From: JAGXQV01 sp964505475
GTDB lineage: Bacteria; Pseudomonadota; Gammaproteobacteria; Burkholderiales; Sulfuricellaceae
Reading direction: 5' to 3'
NCBI GenBank assembly: GCA_964505475.1
Contig: CAZDIJ010000010.1
Span: 1-61,084, forward strand
Length of the DNA stretch: 61,084 nt
Shown: positions 17,992 to 27,850 of the stretch, piece by piece
How positions within the stretch are numbered: position 1 is the stretch's first letter
Layout: each line of letters begins with the position of its first letter
Translations under genes and position numbers: made by a program
Notes under the pieces: generated by a model
The model's input: the letters and a program-made list of their open reading frames with translations, nothing else
The model's database searches: none
What the model was told of the DNA's origin: nothing

Positions 17992-20376
17992 ATGACTGAT
18001 TACACCTCAGAAAACATCAAGGTATTAAAAGGGCTGGAAGCCGTCCGTAAACGTCCCGGCATGTATATCGGAGATACCAGCGACGGCACCGGATTACACC
18101 ACATGGTGTTCGAGGTGCTGGACAACGCCATCGACGAAGCCCTGGCCGGACACTGCAATGAAATAAAAGTCATTATCCACAGCGACAATTCGGTAAGCGT
18201 CTCCGACAATGGCCGCGGGATACCTACGGATATACACAGCGAGGAAAACCGGTCGGCTGCCGAAGTCATCATGACGGTACTTCATGCCGGCGGTAAATTC
18301 GACAGCAATTCCTACAAAATATCGGGCGGACTGCATGGCGTCGGCGTTTCCGTCGTGAATGCGCTGTCGGAATGGCTGAAACTAACGATACGCCGCGAGG
18401 GCAAGGTTCACGCCATGGAGTTCCGAATGGGGGAACCCGTAGAACCCTTGAAAATCATAGGACAAACCGAACGTCGCGGAACCGAGGTTCACTTCATGCC
18501 AAGTATCGAAATATTTGGCAACATCGAATTCCATTTCGACATTCTGGCCAAGCGATTGAGAGAGTTGTCTTTCCTCAATAATGGTATTTCGATTGTTCTG
18601 ATAGACCAGCGCAATGGGAAGGAAGAAAGCTTTGCATTTTCGGGGGGGGTGAAAGGTTTTGTCGAATACATGAACCGGACAAAATCCACCCTGCATCCGA
18701 ATATCTTTCACGCTTCGGGAGAAAAAGACGGCATTACGGTGGAAATTTCGATGCAATGGAACGATTCCTATCAGGAATCCGTACTGTGTTTTACCAACAA
18801 TATCCCGCAACGCGACGGCGGAACCCACTTGACCGGCCTTAGGGCGGCCATGACGCGCACTCTCAACCAGTATATCGAAAGTAATGAACTGGCAAAGAAA
18901 GCCAAGGTGGAAACCTCCGGCGACGACATGAGGGAAGGATTATGCTCGGTATTGTCGGTCAAGGTTCCCGATCCGAAATTCTCGTCTCAGACCAAGGATA
19001 AATTGGTTTCCTCTGAAGTTCGGCCTGTCGTGGAGGAAATCGTGGCGCAAAAGCTGGCGGATTTTCTGATGGAAAAACCCAGCGACGCTAAAATCATTAC
19101 CGGAAAAATCATCGAGGCCGCCCGTGCCCGGGAGGCCGCGCGCAAGGCGCGGGAAATGACGCGGCGCAAGGGGGTACTGGATGGAATGGGGCTGCCCGGG
19201 AAGCTGGCGGATTGTCAGGAAAAAGATCCGGCCTTGTCGGAAATCTACTTGGTCGAGGGAGATTCCGCGGGAGGGTCGGCAAAACAGGGACGAGATCGGA
19301 AATTCCAGGCAATCCTGCCGCTCAAGGGAAAAATCCTCAACGTCGAAAAAGCGCGTTTTGACAAGCTGGTGTCGTCGCAGGAAATTGCAACGCTCATCAC
19401 GGCGCTGGGAACCGGCATCGGCAAGGATGAATACACACCGGAAAAACTTCGTTACCACCGCATCATCATCATGACCGACGCGGATGTTGACGGCTCTCAC
19501 ATCCGCACCTTGCTTCTGACATTTTTTTACCGGCAAATGCCCGAGCTGGTCGAGCGCGGCCATATATACATCGCTCAGCCCCCGCTATATAAAGTCAAGC
19601 ACGGCAAACAGGAACGCTACCTTAAAGACGACCACGAGCTGAAACAATTTCTTCTGCAACAAGCACTTGGTGAAGCGGAATTATTACCGGCGGAAGGAAA
19701 GCCTGTCTTGACGGGCAGTGCGCTCGAGGACATCGCAAAGAGCTACCTGCTGGCGGAAGCCGTCATCGACCGGCTTGGTCGGGTGCTCGCCGCGCCGATC
19801 CTGCACGCATTATTGAAAATGCCTCAAGTATGGTTATCCGATAAGGAAATGGCCGAAAACGCCGCCGCGCAATTGAGGGATCTGCTGTCGGGCGAAAATT
19901 ACGAAATAGCGGCGCAATACGACGAAAACAATGAAACATACCGGCTCGCGATTCAGCGCAACAATCACGGCAATATCCAATTCCAATATATCGACAACGA
20001 TTTCATTGAAGGTGGAGACTATGCCCAGTTGCTGAAAACCGCGCAGGTATTGCAGGGACTCCTGGCCGAAGGCGCCTTGGTAAAGCGTGGCGAGCGCACC
20101 CAAGCGGTGAACGAATTCAAGGAAGCGATGGATTGGCTGTTGGAAGAAGTCAAGCGCGGTTTGGCCATCCAGCGCTATAAAGGATTGGGGGAAATGAATC
20201 CGGGGCAACTATGGGAAACCACCATGGATCCCCAGGTGCGACGATTGCTCCGCGTTCAGATCGAGGACGCCATCGTCGCCGACGAGATATTTACGACCCT
20301 GATGGGGGACCAAGTGGAACCCCGCCGCGAATTCATCGAAACCAATGCCTTGGGTGCAAGGAATATCGACGTGTAG
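17992..20376 (+). CDS. gyrB: DNA gyrase subunit B
   Basis: ATPase subunit of gyrase that, with GyrA, introduces negative supercoils. The N-terminal GHKL domain (EVLDNAIDEALAGHC, DNGRGIP), the transducer domain, and the TOPRIM domain with EGDSAGGSAKQGRDR and DADVDGSHIRTL are present. The C-terminus ends near GARNIDV. The 794 residues include the extra TOPRIM-linked insert of proteobacterial GyrB. Confidence 0.98.
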   Translation: MTDYTSENIKVLKGLEAVRKRPGMYIGDTSDGTGLHHMVFEVLDNAIDEALAGHCNEIKVIIHSDNSVSVSDNGRGIPTDIHSEENRSAAEVIMTVLHAGGKFDSNSYKISGGLHGVGVSVVNALSEWLKLTIRREGKVHAMEFRMGEPVEPLKIIGQTERRGTEVHFMPSIEIFGNIEFHFDILAKRLRELSFLNNGISIVLIDQRNGKEESFAFSGGVKGFVEYMNRTKSTLHPNIFHASGEKDGITVEISMQWNDSYQESVLCFTNNIPQRDGGTHLTGLRAAMTRTLNQYIESNELAKKAKVETSGDDMREGLCSVLSVKVPDPKFSSQTKDKLVSSEVRPVVEEIVAQKLADFLMEKPSDAKIITGKIIEAARAREAARKAREMTRRKGVLDGMGLPGKLADCQEKDPALSEIYLVEGDSAGGSAKQGRDRKFQAILPLKGKILNVEKARFDKLVSSQEIATLITALGTGIGKDEYTPEKLRYHRIIIMTDADVDGSHIRTLLLTFFYRQMPELVERGHIYIAQPPLYKVKHGKQERYLKDDHELKQFLLQQALGEAELLPAEGKPVLTGSALEDIAKSYLLAEAVIDRLGRVLAAPILHALLKMPQVWLSDKEMAENAAAQLRDLLSGENYEIAAQYDENNETYRLAIQRNNHGNIQFQYIDNDFIEGGDYAQLLKTAQVLQGLLAEGALVKRGERTQAVNEFKEAMDWLLEEVKRGLAIQRYKGLGEMNPGQLWETTMDPQVRRLLRVQIEDAIVADEIFTTLMGDQVEPRREFIETNALGARNIDV

Positions 20377-20390
20377 GATAAGGAAGCAAT

Positions 20391-20428
20391 GAAAAAGCAA
20401 AGGCACCATATGGTGCCTTTGCTTTTTC
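20391..20428. terminator. Bidirectional terminator between gyrB and topA
   Basis: Perfect 38-base palindrome centred at 20409/20410; the core is GGCACCATATGGTGCC and the outer arms carry A-rich/T-rich runs (AAAAAGC...GCTTTTT). The two convergent genes end 15 bases before and 9 bases after it, so it can end transcripts from both sides. Confidence 0.9.
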
Positions 20429-20436
20429 TACAAGAT

Positions 20437-22710
20437 TCACTGCGGCGGTTCGATTTGTTCGGTAAAACCACATTCCTTCTGCGGGCAAACTTTTTCGACG
20501 CCGCGCCGTTTGGTGGTTTTGATTGTCAGGATAGGCCAGCCGCATTTGGGGCAAGGCTCGTTAACCGGGGGATTCCAGGTTGCATACTTGCAATCCGGGT
20601 AAGTATTGCAGGAATAAAACAGCTTTCCATAGCGGCTCTTGCGCTCGATCAGGCTTCCCTTCTTGCACTCGGGGCAGACCACCCCGGTATCCTTGGGTTT
20701 TTCCAGCGGCTCGATAAACTTGCATTTTGGGTAAGCGGAGCAGCCAATAAACTTTCCATATGGGCCGGATTTGATATGCAACGGGCTGCTGCATTTAGGG
20801 CATAACCGGTCTTCGACGACCACGGGTTCGTCGGGTTTGACTTCGCCATCCATGCTTCGCGTGTAATCGCATTCAGGATAACCGGAGCATCCGACGAACT
20901 TGCCGCGCTTGCCGAGCCGCACGGTCAGGGGCTTGCCGCATTTTGGGCAGTTTTCGTCGAGTTGTTCTTGGGTGACGTCCTTGCGATCGACGTTTTTCTT
21001 CTCTTCGATCTGTTTGCTGAAGGTTTTCCAGAATTCGTCGAGCACCGGCACCCACTCCTGTTTGCCGGTGGAAATGAAGTCGAGTTGATCCTCGAGCTTG
21101 GCGGTAAAATCGTAATCGACGTAACGGGTAAAATGTTCGGTCAGGAATTTGCTGACAACCTGTCCCACGTCGGTGGGCATAAAGCGCTTCTTGTCCATCA
21201 CCACATATTCGCGCGCCTGCAAGGTCGAAATAATGCTGGCATACGTGGAAGGGCGGCCGATTCCATGCTCTTCCAAGGCCTTGACCAAACTTGCCTCGGT
21301 ATATCGGGGCGGCGGCTGGGTGAAATGCTGTTCGCCATACAGCCGGTCGATAGGCACGCACTCGCCAACCTCCATGGGAGGCAGCTTCACTTCGCCTTCT
21401 TCTTCCTGGTCGTCCTCATCCTCGCGGTAAACCGCGATAAATCCAGGAAATACCAGGGTTTGCCCGCTTGCGCGGAAAAGGTTGCCTTCGCCGACGCTTA
21501 AATCCAGGCTGACGGTATCATATTTGGCGGGATTCATCTGGCAAGCCAGGGCGCGCTTCCAGATCATTTCGTAGAGTTTGGCCTGATCCGCGGTCAAAAA
21601 GCCGCGCACGCTGTCCGGCGTCCTCGCAATGGCGGTGGGGCGAATGGCTTCGTGAGCCTCCTGCGCGTTCTTGGATTTGTTCTTATATTGGACGGGGGTC
21701 TTGGGCAAATAATCGGCGGAAAAATTCGCGCCGATATAATCCCGGATTTCCGCCACGGCCTCGTTGGCCAGGTTGACGGCGTCGGTACGCATGTAGGTAA
21801 TCAAACCCACCGCGCCGCCGCCGATGTCGATGCCTTCGTAAAGCTGCTGGGCCACCTTCATGGCGCGATCGGTGGTGAAACCGAGCTTACGCACCGCCTC
21901 CTGTTGCAGCGTCGATGTCGTGAAAGGCGCTGCCGGCGAGCGTTGCTTGCGTTTCTTATCGACTTGCGCAACGGTGGCCTGGTCGCCGCCCTTTTTCAGA
22001 CCTTCGAGCACTTCCGTCTGACGCTCGGCGGAGCCGATGCTGAATTGATTGAGTTTTTCACCGGCGAATTGGAAAAGCTTGGCGCCGAACTTCGCCTTGC
22101 TCTTGTGGCTGTCGAGATGGATGCTCCAATATTCCTGGGTTTTGAAAGCCAGGATTTCCGCTTCCCGTTCGACGATCATCCGCAACGCCGGACTTTGCAC
22201 CCGTCCGGCGGACAAGCCGCGGCGGATCTTGCGCCACAGCAGCGGGGAGAGATTAAAACCAACCAGGTAATCCAGGGCGCGCCGCGCTTGCTGGGCGTTG
22301 ACCATTTCCATGGAAATATCGCGGGGATTCTGGATGGCGTCCTGAACGGCGGATTTGGTGATTTCGTGAAACACTACCCGTTTGAGCGGTTTTTTGCCGA
22401 TCAGCTTCCTGGATTTGAGAATTTCCGCCAGATGCCAGGCAATCGCCTCGCCTTCGCGGTCCGGGTCGGTTGCCAGAAAGATGTTATCCGCATGCTTGAC
22501 GGCCTTGGCAATCGCCTCGACATGCTTGGCGTTCCGCTCAATCAGTTGATACTTCATACTGAATTGATTCTCGGTATCCACCGCGCCCTGTTTGGGAACC
22601 AGGTCACGCACATGCCCGTAGGAAGCGAGGATTTCGAAATCCTCGCCAAGATATTTTTTCAGGGTTTTCGCTTTTGACGGCGACTCGACGATCAGAAGGC
22701 TGGAAGACAT
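20437..22710 (-). CDS. topA: DNA topoisomerase I
   Basis: Type IA topoisomerase that relaxes negative supercoils. The N-terminal TOPRIM domain (LLIVESPSKAKTL, DPDREGEAIAWH) is followed by the active-site region GLITYMRTDAVNLA. The C-terminus holds four zinc-ribbon units, each with paired CPxC motifs (about residues 590-750). The 757 residues are typical for the shorter proteobacterial form. Its neighbour gyrB opposes it functionally. Confidence 0.97.
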   Translation of the reverse strand: MSSSLLIVESPSKAKTLKKYLGEDFEILASYGHVRDLVPKQGAVDTENQFSMKYQLIERNAKHVEAIAKAVKHADNIFLATDPDREGEAIAWHLAEILKSRKLIGKKPLKRVVFHEITKSAVQDAIQNPRDISMEMVNAQQARRALDYLVGFNLSPLLWRKIRRGLSAGRVQSPALRMIVEREAEILAFKTQEYWSIHLDSHKSKAKFGAKLFQFAGEKLNQFSIGSAERQTEVLEGLKKGGDQATVAQVDKKRKQRSPAAPFTTSTLQQEAVRKLGFTTDRAMKVAQQLYEGIDIGGGAVGLITYMRTDAVNLANEAVAEIRDYIGANFSADYLPKTPVQYKNKSKNAQEAHEAIRPTAIARTPDSVRGFLTADQAKLYEMIWKRALACQMNPAKYDTVSLDLSVGEGNLFRASGQTLVFPGFIAVYREDEDDQEEEGEVKLPPMEVGECVPIDRLYGEQHFTQPPPRYTEASLVKALEEHGIGRPSTYASIISTLQAREYVVMDKKRFMPTDVGQVVSKFLTEHFTRYVDYDFTAKLEDQLDFISTGKQEWVPVLDEFWKTFSKQIEEKKNVDRKDVTQEQLDENCPKCGKPLTVRLGKRGKFVGCSGYPECDYTRSMDGEVKPDEPVVVEDRLCPKCSSPLHIKSGPYGKFIGCSAYPKCKFIEPLEKPKDTGVVCPECKKGSLIERKSRYGKLFYSCNTYPDCKYATWNPPVNEPCPKCGWPILTIKTTKRRGVEKVCPQKECGFTEQIEPPQ

Positions 22711-22783
22711 GCGCGCCTTAATAAGGGTAAGCGAAGGGTCAGGATAATAAAAACAAAGGGGGAGGAAGGCAAGCGCGTCAAAC

Positions 22784-23242
22784 TCAATGAAGCGTGGGTT
22801 GACCGTCGCCGAACAATAAATCCTCGATGAAGAAGAATTGCTGAGGTTCGTTATGATTCCACAGGACGAACAGGATTATCCACTTGACCTGCTCGAGGGT
22901 AAGCTCGCTTTCCTCGACCGCGAAAACGCGATCCATGACCCATTCGCGCTGAAGAGGGTCGAGCACCCCGGAACTTTCGAGAAACACCAACAACCCGACG
23001 CCTTGCGTGCCGATACGCTGAGTTTCCTGATCGGTATAACAACGGGAAGCGCGCGAAACCGGCAGAGAATCCGAATAGCTGGCATTGGCCAGGTTTTCCA
23101 GCCCATGAAACCAGGAAATGGCTTGCGAAATCTCGTTGCGGTCGAAGCCCGCCGCGCTAAGTTCGCGCGTCAAGGTCGAATCGTCGGGATAGGCATTCAT
23201 CTCGAAGTAATTTTCAAACAGATAAACCAGGATATCGAACAT
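22784..23242 (-). CDS. smg: Smg family protein (DUF494)
   Basis: A 152-residue acidic helical protein that begins MFDILVYLFENYF, as usual for the Smg family. The molecular role is not established. The family is nearly always next to dprA and topA, as here; it is 13 bases downstream of dprA. The ATG at 23242 was preferred over a longer frame that runs into dprA. Confidence 0.9.
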   Translation of the reverse strand: MFDILVYLFENYFEMNAYPDDSTLTRELSAAGFDRNEISQAISWFHGLENLANASYSDSLPVSRASRCYTDQETQRIGTQGVGLLVFLESSGVLDPLQREWVMDRVFAVEESELTLEQVKWIILFVLWNHNEPQQFFFIEDLLFGDGQPTLH

Positions 23243-23255
23243 GTAATTTCTCAAC

Positions 23256-24353
23256 TCAGCAAAGGCGCTGGTACATACCGCCAGGCAGCGAGGCGATGCG
23301 GCCATCAAGCTCCATGCGCAACAGCATGGCGCAAACGCTGTTGCTCGTCAAGCCGCTCCGCGCCGCCAGATCGTCGATGTTCACCGGCTCGAAACCCATG
23401 CTGGCGAGCAACGGCTGATACGTTTCGGCCATGCAAGACAAATCCGGCTGGGGCGGCGTGAAACCCGCGGCGGCGGAGACGGGCCAACGTAGCTCGCCGA
23501 GGATGTCGTCGGCGCATTCGGCCAGTTTGGCGCCCTGTTTAATCAGGGAATGACACCCCTTGGAAAGCGGGGAATGGATCGAGCCGGGAACCGCGAAAAC
23601 TTCCCTGCCCTGCTCGGCGGCCAGGCGCGCCGTAATCAGCGATCCACTGCGCAACGCGGCTTCGACGACCAGGCAACCCAGGGAAAGCCCGCAGATGATG
23701 CGGTTGCGCCGCGGAAAATTGGCGGCCTTGGCGGGCGTGCCGAGAGGATATTCGGAAATCATGGCGCCGTTTTCCGCCAAAGCGTGCGCCAACGCATGGT
23801 TGCTGGCGGGATAGACACTATCCAGACCGGTGCCGACTACCGCCACGCTCGAAGACGCGCCACTCAGGCCGCCGCGGTGGGCCGCTGCGTCGATGCCGGC
23901 GGCCATGCCGCTGGCGATGCAAAGGCCGCTGTCGCTGAGGCTGCGGGCGAATGCCTCGGCATTCGAAAGTCCCTGGGGAGAAGCGTTGCGGCTGCCGACG
24001 ATGGCGAAAAAGTTTGCGCCGAGAAGTTCGCGGCGCCCCTTTAGGTAAAACAGCGGCGGGGGATCGGCGGATTGCAGCAACAAGCGGGGATAATCGGGGT
24101 CGGCAAGGGTTACCAGATGGTTCGATGGCTGTTCCAGCCACTCCAAGGTGGCGCGCGCCAACTCCGAGTCGGCGCCATTGCAGATCTGTCGGGCTATCGC
24201 CGGCTTGACTATGGCGCACAAGGCGGAGTAGCCGGCCGCATAAATATTGTCCGGCCCGCCGAAGGCGGAGAGCAGACGCCGGTAGCTTTCGCCGCCCAGT
24301 CCGTGGATCAGGCTAAGCCCGATCCAGGCGGAATGATCGCGCTCGACCGGCAT
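23256..24353 (-). CDS. dprA: DNA-processing protein DprA
   Basis: Loads RecA on incoming single-stranded DNA during natural transformation. The Rossmann-like core shows the FAIVGSRNASPQGL nucleotide-binding loop near residue 115, GIDAAAHRGGL and the YPLGTPAKAANFPRRNRII motif. A C-terminal winged-helix domain (about residues 300-360) is present. At 365 residues it is complete. It is flanked by smg and a LysM protein. Confidence 0.95.
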   Translation of the reverse strand: MPVERDHSAWIGLSLIHGLGGESYRRLLSAFGGPDNIYAAGYSALCAIVKPAIARQICNGADSELARATLEWLEQPSNHLVTLADPDYPRLLLQSADPPPLFYLKGRRELLGANFFAIVGSRNASPQGLSNAEAFARSLSDSGLCIASGMAAGIDAAAHRGGLSGASSSVAVVGTGLDSVYPASNHALAHALAENGAMISEYPLGTPAKAANFPRRNRIICGLSLGCLVVEAALRSGSLITARLAAEQGREVFAVPGSIHSPLSKGCHSLIKQGAKLAECADDILGELRWPVSAAAGFTPPQPDLSCMAETYQPLLASMGFEPVNIDDLAARSGLTSNSVCAMLLRMELDGRIASLPGGMYQRLC

Positions 24354-24364
24354 GATGGGTTACT

Positions 24365-25408
24365 TCAAGGCTTCTGAATCAAGTCGAGCGTATGGATAGG
24401 CCGGCTGGATTGGACGACCAGCGCGTAGGAAAGTTTGTCGAAGGTGCGGAAAACGAAAAGCAGCCCCGATCTTTCGTCAGGGAGCTTCAGTTCCGCCTTG
24501 TCGCCCTTGGCGTCAAGGACGGAAACGCTCGAACCGCGGCGGTAAATGGCCAGCACATGGCCGATTTCAATACCGTCGCGGGTACCCTTGTTGACCGTGA
24601 CCACGGCGTTTTGGCCGGCTTCGGCGGCGCCGCCGTATATCGACATGACCCGGCCGGAAACGGCCTTGTCGGGGGCGTGGGGCACATAGGCATTGATCGG
24701 CGCAGCGGTTACCGGAATAAGGCGATCCGAGGCATATATTTCCAGTACCGACTGGGTAACCTCGATGGTCGTCGGTTCGCCGAACTTGACGACTTTCGCC
24801 TTACCCAGGTATTCGGCCTCCTGCCCCAGCGTTTCCTTGGTTTCCGGGTCCACCAGCATTTTTCCGGGACGGTAGACATTCCAGTAAAGCCCGTTTTCGG
24901 CCTTCATGCCGCGGACGTAGGCCTTTTCACCGGAGCCGACCAGCACCCGGCCTTCCTCGGTGCGGAGAATATACGGCGCGCTTTCGAGCGCGGATTCCTC
25001 GATCAGCAGAGGCTGCGCCAGAAATGGGGCGATGATGGAGGGGGAGATGCTGGGTATGGCGCGGGCTTCGAGCGCCTCACTGCGCAAGCGGGGGCTGAGC
25101 CGCACCGTTTCCAGATCGGAGGCTTGTTTTTCGGCGATTTGCAGGCGCGGCTGGCCGTCTACCGTCAGCAGCAGAATGACATCGCCGGGATAGACCAGAT
25201 GAGGGTTTTTGACTTGCTCGCGGTTGAGATTCCACAACTCGGGCCAGCGCCACGGGTCTTTGAGAAAGCGCCCGGCGATTCCCCACAGGGTGTCGCCCTT
25301 GACGACGACATGCTTGGACGGCGGGCTATCTTGCAGTTCCAAGTCCGCCGCACGGGCGAGCGGACTTAGGCCGAATAGGAGAATCAGGGATATAATTAAG
25401 CTTTTCAT
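24365..25408 (-). CDS. LysM-domain protein, periplasmic, peptidoglycan-associated
   Basis: The 347-residue product has a signal peptide (MKSLIISLILLFGLSPLARA) and one LysM domain, about residues 30-80, with VVVKGDTLWGIAGRFLKDPW and YPGDVILL. The remainder is a long beta-rich region of unknown role. The family is regularly found beside dprA in betaproteobacteria. The ATG at 25408 was chosen because it begins the signal peptide. Enzymatic activity is not evident. Confidence 0.88.
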   Translation of the reverse strand: MKSLIISLILLFGLSPLARAADLELQDSPPSKHVVVKGDTLWGIAGRFLKDPWRWPELWNLNREQVKNPHLVYPGDVILLLTVDGQPRLQIAEKQASDLETVRLSPRLRSEALEARAIPSISPSIIAPFLAQPLLIEESALESAPYILRTEEGRVLVGSGEKAYVRGMKAENGLYWNVYRPGKMLVDPETKETLGQEAEYLGKAKVVKFGEPTTIEVTQSVLEIYASDRLIPVTAAPINAYVPHAPDKAVSGRVMSIYGGAAEAGQNAVVTVNKGTRDGIEIGHVLAIYRRGSSVSVLDAKGDKAELKLPDERSGLLFVFRTFDKLSYALVVQSSRPIHTLDLIQKP

Positions 25409-25506
25409 GATAGCCCCACCGTAGCGTAAGGAAGCGAAACCGGTGCCATTCCGGTTCATAAGACGGTTTAAATTCTGCATGTAATTCTTTAAACAAGCAA
25501 GCATTT

Positions 25507-26010
25507 ATGGCGATTCTAAGCATACTGCATTACCCCGATCCACGGCTGCATACGGTTGCCGCCCCGGTCGCGCGAATCGACGACGAAATCCGCGCGCTCG
25601 CCCGCGACATGGCCGAAACCATGTACGCGGCTCCGGGCGTGGGGTTGGCGGCGACACAAGTGAATATCCACAAACAAGTGATCGTGATGGACATATCGGA
25701 AAACCACGACAACCTCATTGTCCTGGTCAATCCCACGCTTCTGGCGAGTTCGGGAACCGAGGAACGGGAAGAAGGCTGCCTGTCGGTGCCGGGCATTTAT
25801 GAAACGGTGCGGCGCGCCGAACGGGTGACCGTCCAGGCCTTGAATCTCGCCGGAGAAAGCGTCACCCTCGACGCCGACGGCTTGCTGGCCGTCTGCATAC
25901 AACACGAAATGGATCATCTGAAGGGGCGGGTATTCGTCGAATATCTGTCGCAACTCAAGCAATCGCGCATCAAGCACAAACTGAAAAAACAACAGCGCGA
26001 AACCATGTAA
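25507..26010 (+). CDS. def: Peptide deformylase
   Basis: Fe2+ (metal) hydrolase that removes the formyl group from new proteins. The three class motifs GVGLAATQ, EEGCLSVPG and QHEMDHLKG are intact. The 167 residues match family size. Its stop shares one base with the fmt start, and the two act at opposite ends of the formyl-methionine cycle. It is divergent from the LysM gene. Confidence 0.97.
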   Translation: MAILSILHYPDPRLHTVAAPVARIDDEIRALARDMAETMYAAPGVGLAATQVNIHKQVIVMDISENHDNLIVLVNPTLLASSGTEEREEGCLSVPGIYETVRRAERVTVQALNLAGESVTLDADGLLAVCIQHEMDHLKGRVFVEYLSQLKQSRIKHKLKKQQRETM

Positions 26011-26936
26011 TGAAAGTCATCTTTGCCGGAACCCCGGAATTCGCCGCCCAGGCGCTGGCCGCGCTGATCGAGGCCGGCCATCAACTGCCGCTAGTGCTTA
26101 CTCAGCCGGATCGCCCTGCGGGGCGGGGAATGAAGTTGACGCCCAGCCCGGTCAAGGCGCTTGCCCTCAAGCACGGCCTGCGGGTGGAGCAGCCGCCGAG
26201 CCTCAAGGGCGGCGCGGCGCAGCAGGCCATCGCCGCCACCGGCGCCGACGTGATGGTCGTGGCGGCCTATGGCCTGATTCTGCCGCCGGCGGTGCTCGCC
26301 ATTCCGCGCTTCGGCTGCCTGAACATACATGCCTCCCTGCTGCCCCGCTGGCGCGGCGCGGCGCCCATCCAGCGCGCCTTGCTGGCCGGCGACCGCGAAA
26401 CCGGGATCACCATCATGCAGATGGACGCCGGGCTGGACACCGGCGCCATGCTGCTCGAAGAGAGATTGCCCATCGCCTCCGGCGATACCGCGCAAACCCT
26501 GCACGACAAGCTGGCGGAACTAGGTGCCCACGCCATCGTTGCGGCGCTGGAGCAATTGCAGCAGGGGGCGCTGCTTCCCCGGCCGCAGGACAATGCGCGC
26601 GCCACCTACGCGGCAAAGCTGACCAAGGAAGAAGGCTGGATCGACTGGAAGCAAAGCGTCGAGCAACTCTCCCTGTCAGTACGCGCTTACAATCCGTATC
26701 CGGTGGCGCAGGCGCAATTCAAGGGGGATATCTGGCGTATCTGGCAAGCCAGCCCCGCAATGGGACAGGGGAATCCCGGAGAAATCCTGCGGGCGGACAA
26801 GGGCGGAATACTGGTCGCCTGCGGAAACGGCGCCCTGCTTCTCACGGAAATCCAGAAGGCCGGCGGGAAAAGAATGCCGGCCGCCAGCTTTCTCGCCGGC
26901 AACCCGGTGCGGGCGGGAGAGCGTTTCGATGCTTGA
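26010..26936 (+). CDS. fmt: Methionyl-tRNA formyltransferase
   Basis: Adds a formyl group to Met-tRNAfMet using 10-formyl-THF. The catalytic region LNIHASLLPRWRGAAPIQRA contains the SLLP loop; the C-terminal OB-like domain spans about residues 205-308. The start codon overlaps the def stop by one base, giving a def-fmt pair. Confidence 0.97.
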   Translation: MKVIFAGTPEFAAQALAALIEAGHQLPLVLTQPDRPAGRGMKLTPSPVKALALKHGLRVEQPPSLKGGAAQQAIAATGADVMVVAAYGLILPPAVLAIPRFGCLNIHASLLPRWRGAAPIQRALLAGDRETGITIMQMDAGLDTGAMLLEERLPIASGDTAQTLHDKLAELGAHAIVAALEQLQQGALLPRPQDNARATYAAKLTKEEGWIDWKQSVEQLSLSVRAYNPYPVAQAQFKGDIWRIWQASPAMGQGNPGEILRADKGGILVACGNGALLLTEIQKAGGKRMPAASFLAGNPVRAGERFDA

Positions 26937-26995
26937 TTTTTTTGGCAATATCCCCAATTACTCCGGTATCGGAACAAATTGATCGGAGGATGGAA

Positions 26996-27850
26996 ATGTT
27001 CGGCAATTGGGTGAAAACCAGCATCCTGATGGCGGTGATCGTCGCGCTGTTCGGCGTCATCGGCGCCGCGCTGGGCGGCGTAACCGGCATGTTGATCGCC
27101 TTGCTGGTCGGCGGCGCGATGAACGTCTGGGCCTACTGGAATTCCGCCGACATGGTGCTGCGCATGTACAACGCGCAGGAAGCCGACGAATCCAGCGCCC
27201 CGCATTTTTACCGGATGATCCGTGAATTGGCCGGGCGGGCCGGCTTGCCCATGCCGCGCGTCTACATCATCGACGAAGCGCAGCCCAATGCCTTCGCCAC
27301 CGGGCGCAACCCCGAACACGCGGCGGTAGCGGCGACCACCGGCATCCTGCGAATGCTCTCCGAGCGCGAGCTGCGCGGCGTGATGGCGCACGAACTGGCG
27401 CACGTCAAGCACCGCGACATTCTGACTTCGACCGTTTCGGCGACCATGGCCGGCGCCATTTCCATGCTTGCCAATTTCGCCATGTTTTTCGGTGGGCGCG
27501 ATGGCGACGGTCGTCCCGTCAACCCGCTGGCGGGCATTTTGGTCGCCATCTTGGCGCCGCTGGCGGCGACCCTGATCCAGATGGCGATTTCCCGCGCCCG
27601 CGAGTTCGAAGCCGACCGCGGCGGCGCCGAGATCAGCGGCGATCCCCAGGCGCTGGCGTCCGCCCTGGATAAGATCCAGCGCTATGCCCGGGGGCTGCCG
27701 CTGGCGCCGGCGCAAGCCCACCCCGAAACCGCGCAAATGATGATCGTCAATCCCCTTTCCGGCGAGGGGCTGCAAACCCTGTTCAGCACCCATCCGGCGA
27801 CGGAGGAGCGCATCGCCCGCCTGCTCGCGATGGGACGCGGCTTTGCTTGA
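26996..27850 (+). CDS. htpX: Membrane-bound zinc protease HtpX
   Basis: M48B protease that removes damaged membrane proteins. Zinc motif HELAH lies near residue 130 in VMAHELAHVKHRDI, with the downstream glutamate in REFEADRGGAEI. Two N-terminal and two central hydrophobic helices are visible. The ATG at 26996 has GGAGGA 5 bases upstream. The end overlaps rsmB by 8 bases. Confidence 0.95.
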   Translation: MFGNWVKTSILMAVIVALFGVIGAALGGVTGMLIALLVGGAMNVWAYWNSADMVLRMYNAQEADESSAPHFYRMIRELAGRAGLPMPRVYIIDEAQPNAFATGRNPEHAAVAATTGILRMLSERELRGVMAHELAHVKHRDILTSTVSATMAGAISMLANFAMFFGGRDGDGRPVNPLAGILVAILAPLAATLIQMAISRAREFEADRGGAEISGDPQALASALDKIQRYARGLPLAPAQAHPETAQMMIVNPLSGEGLQTLFSTHPATEERIARLLAMGRGFA

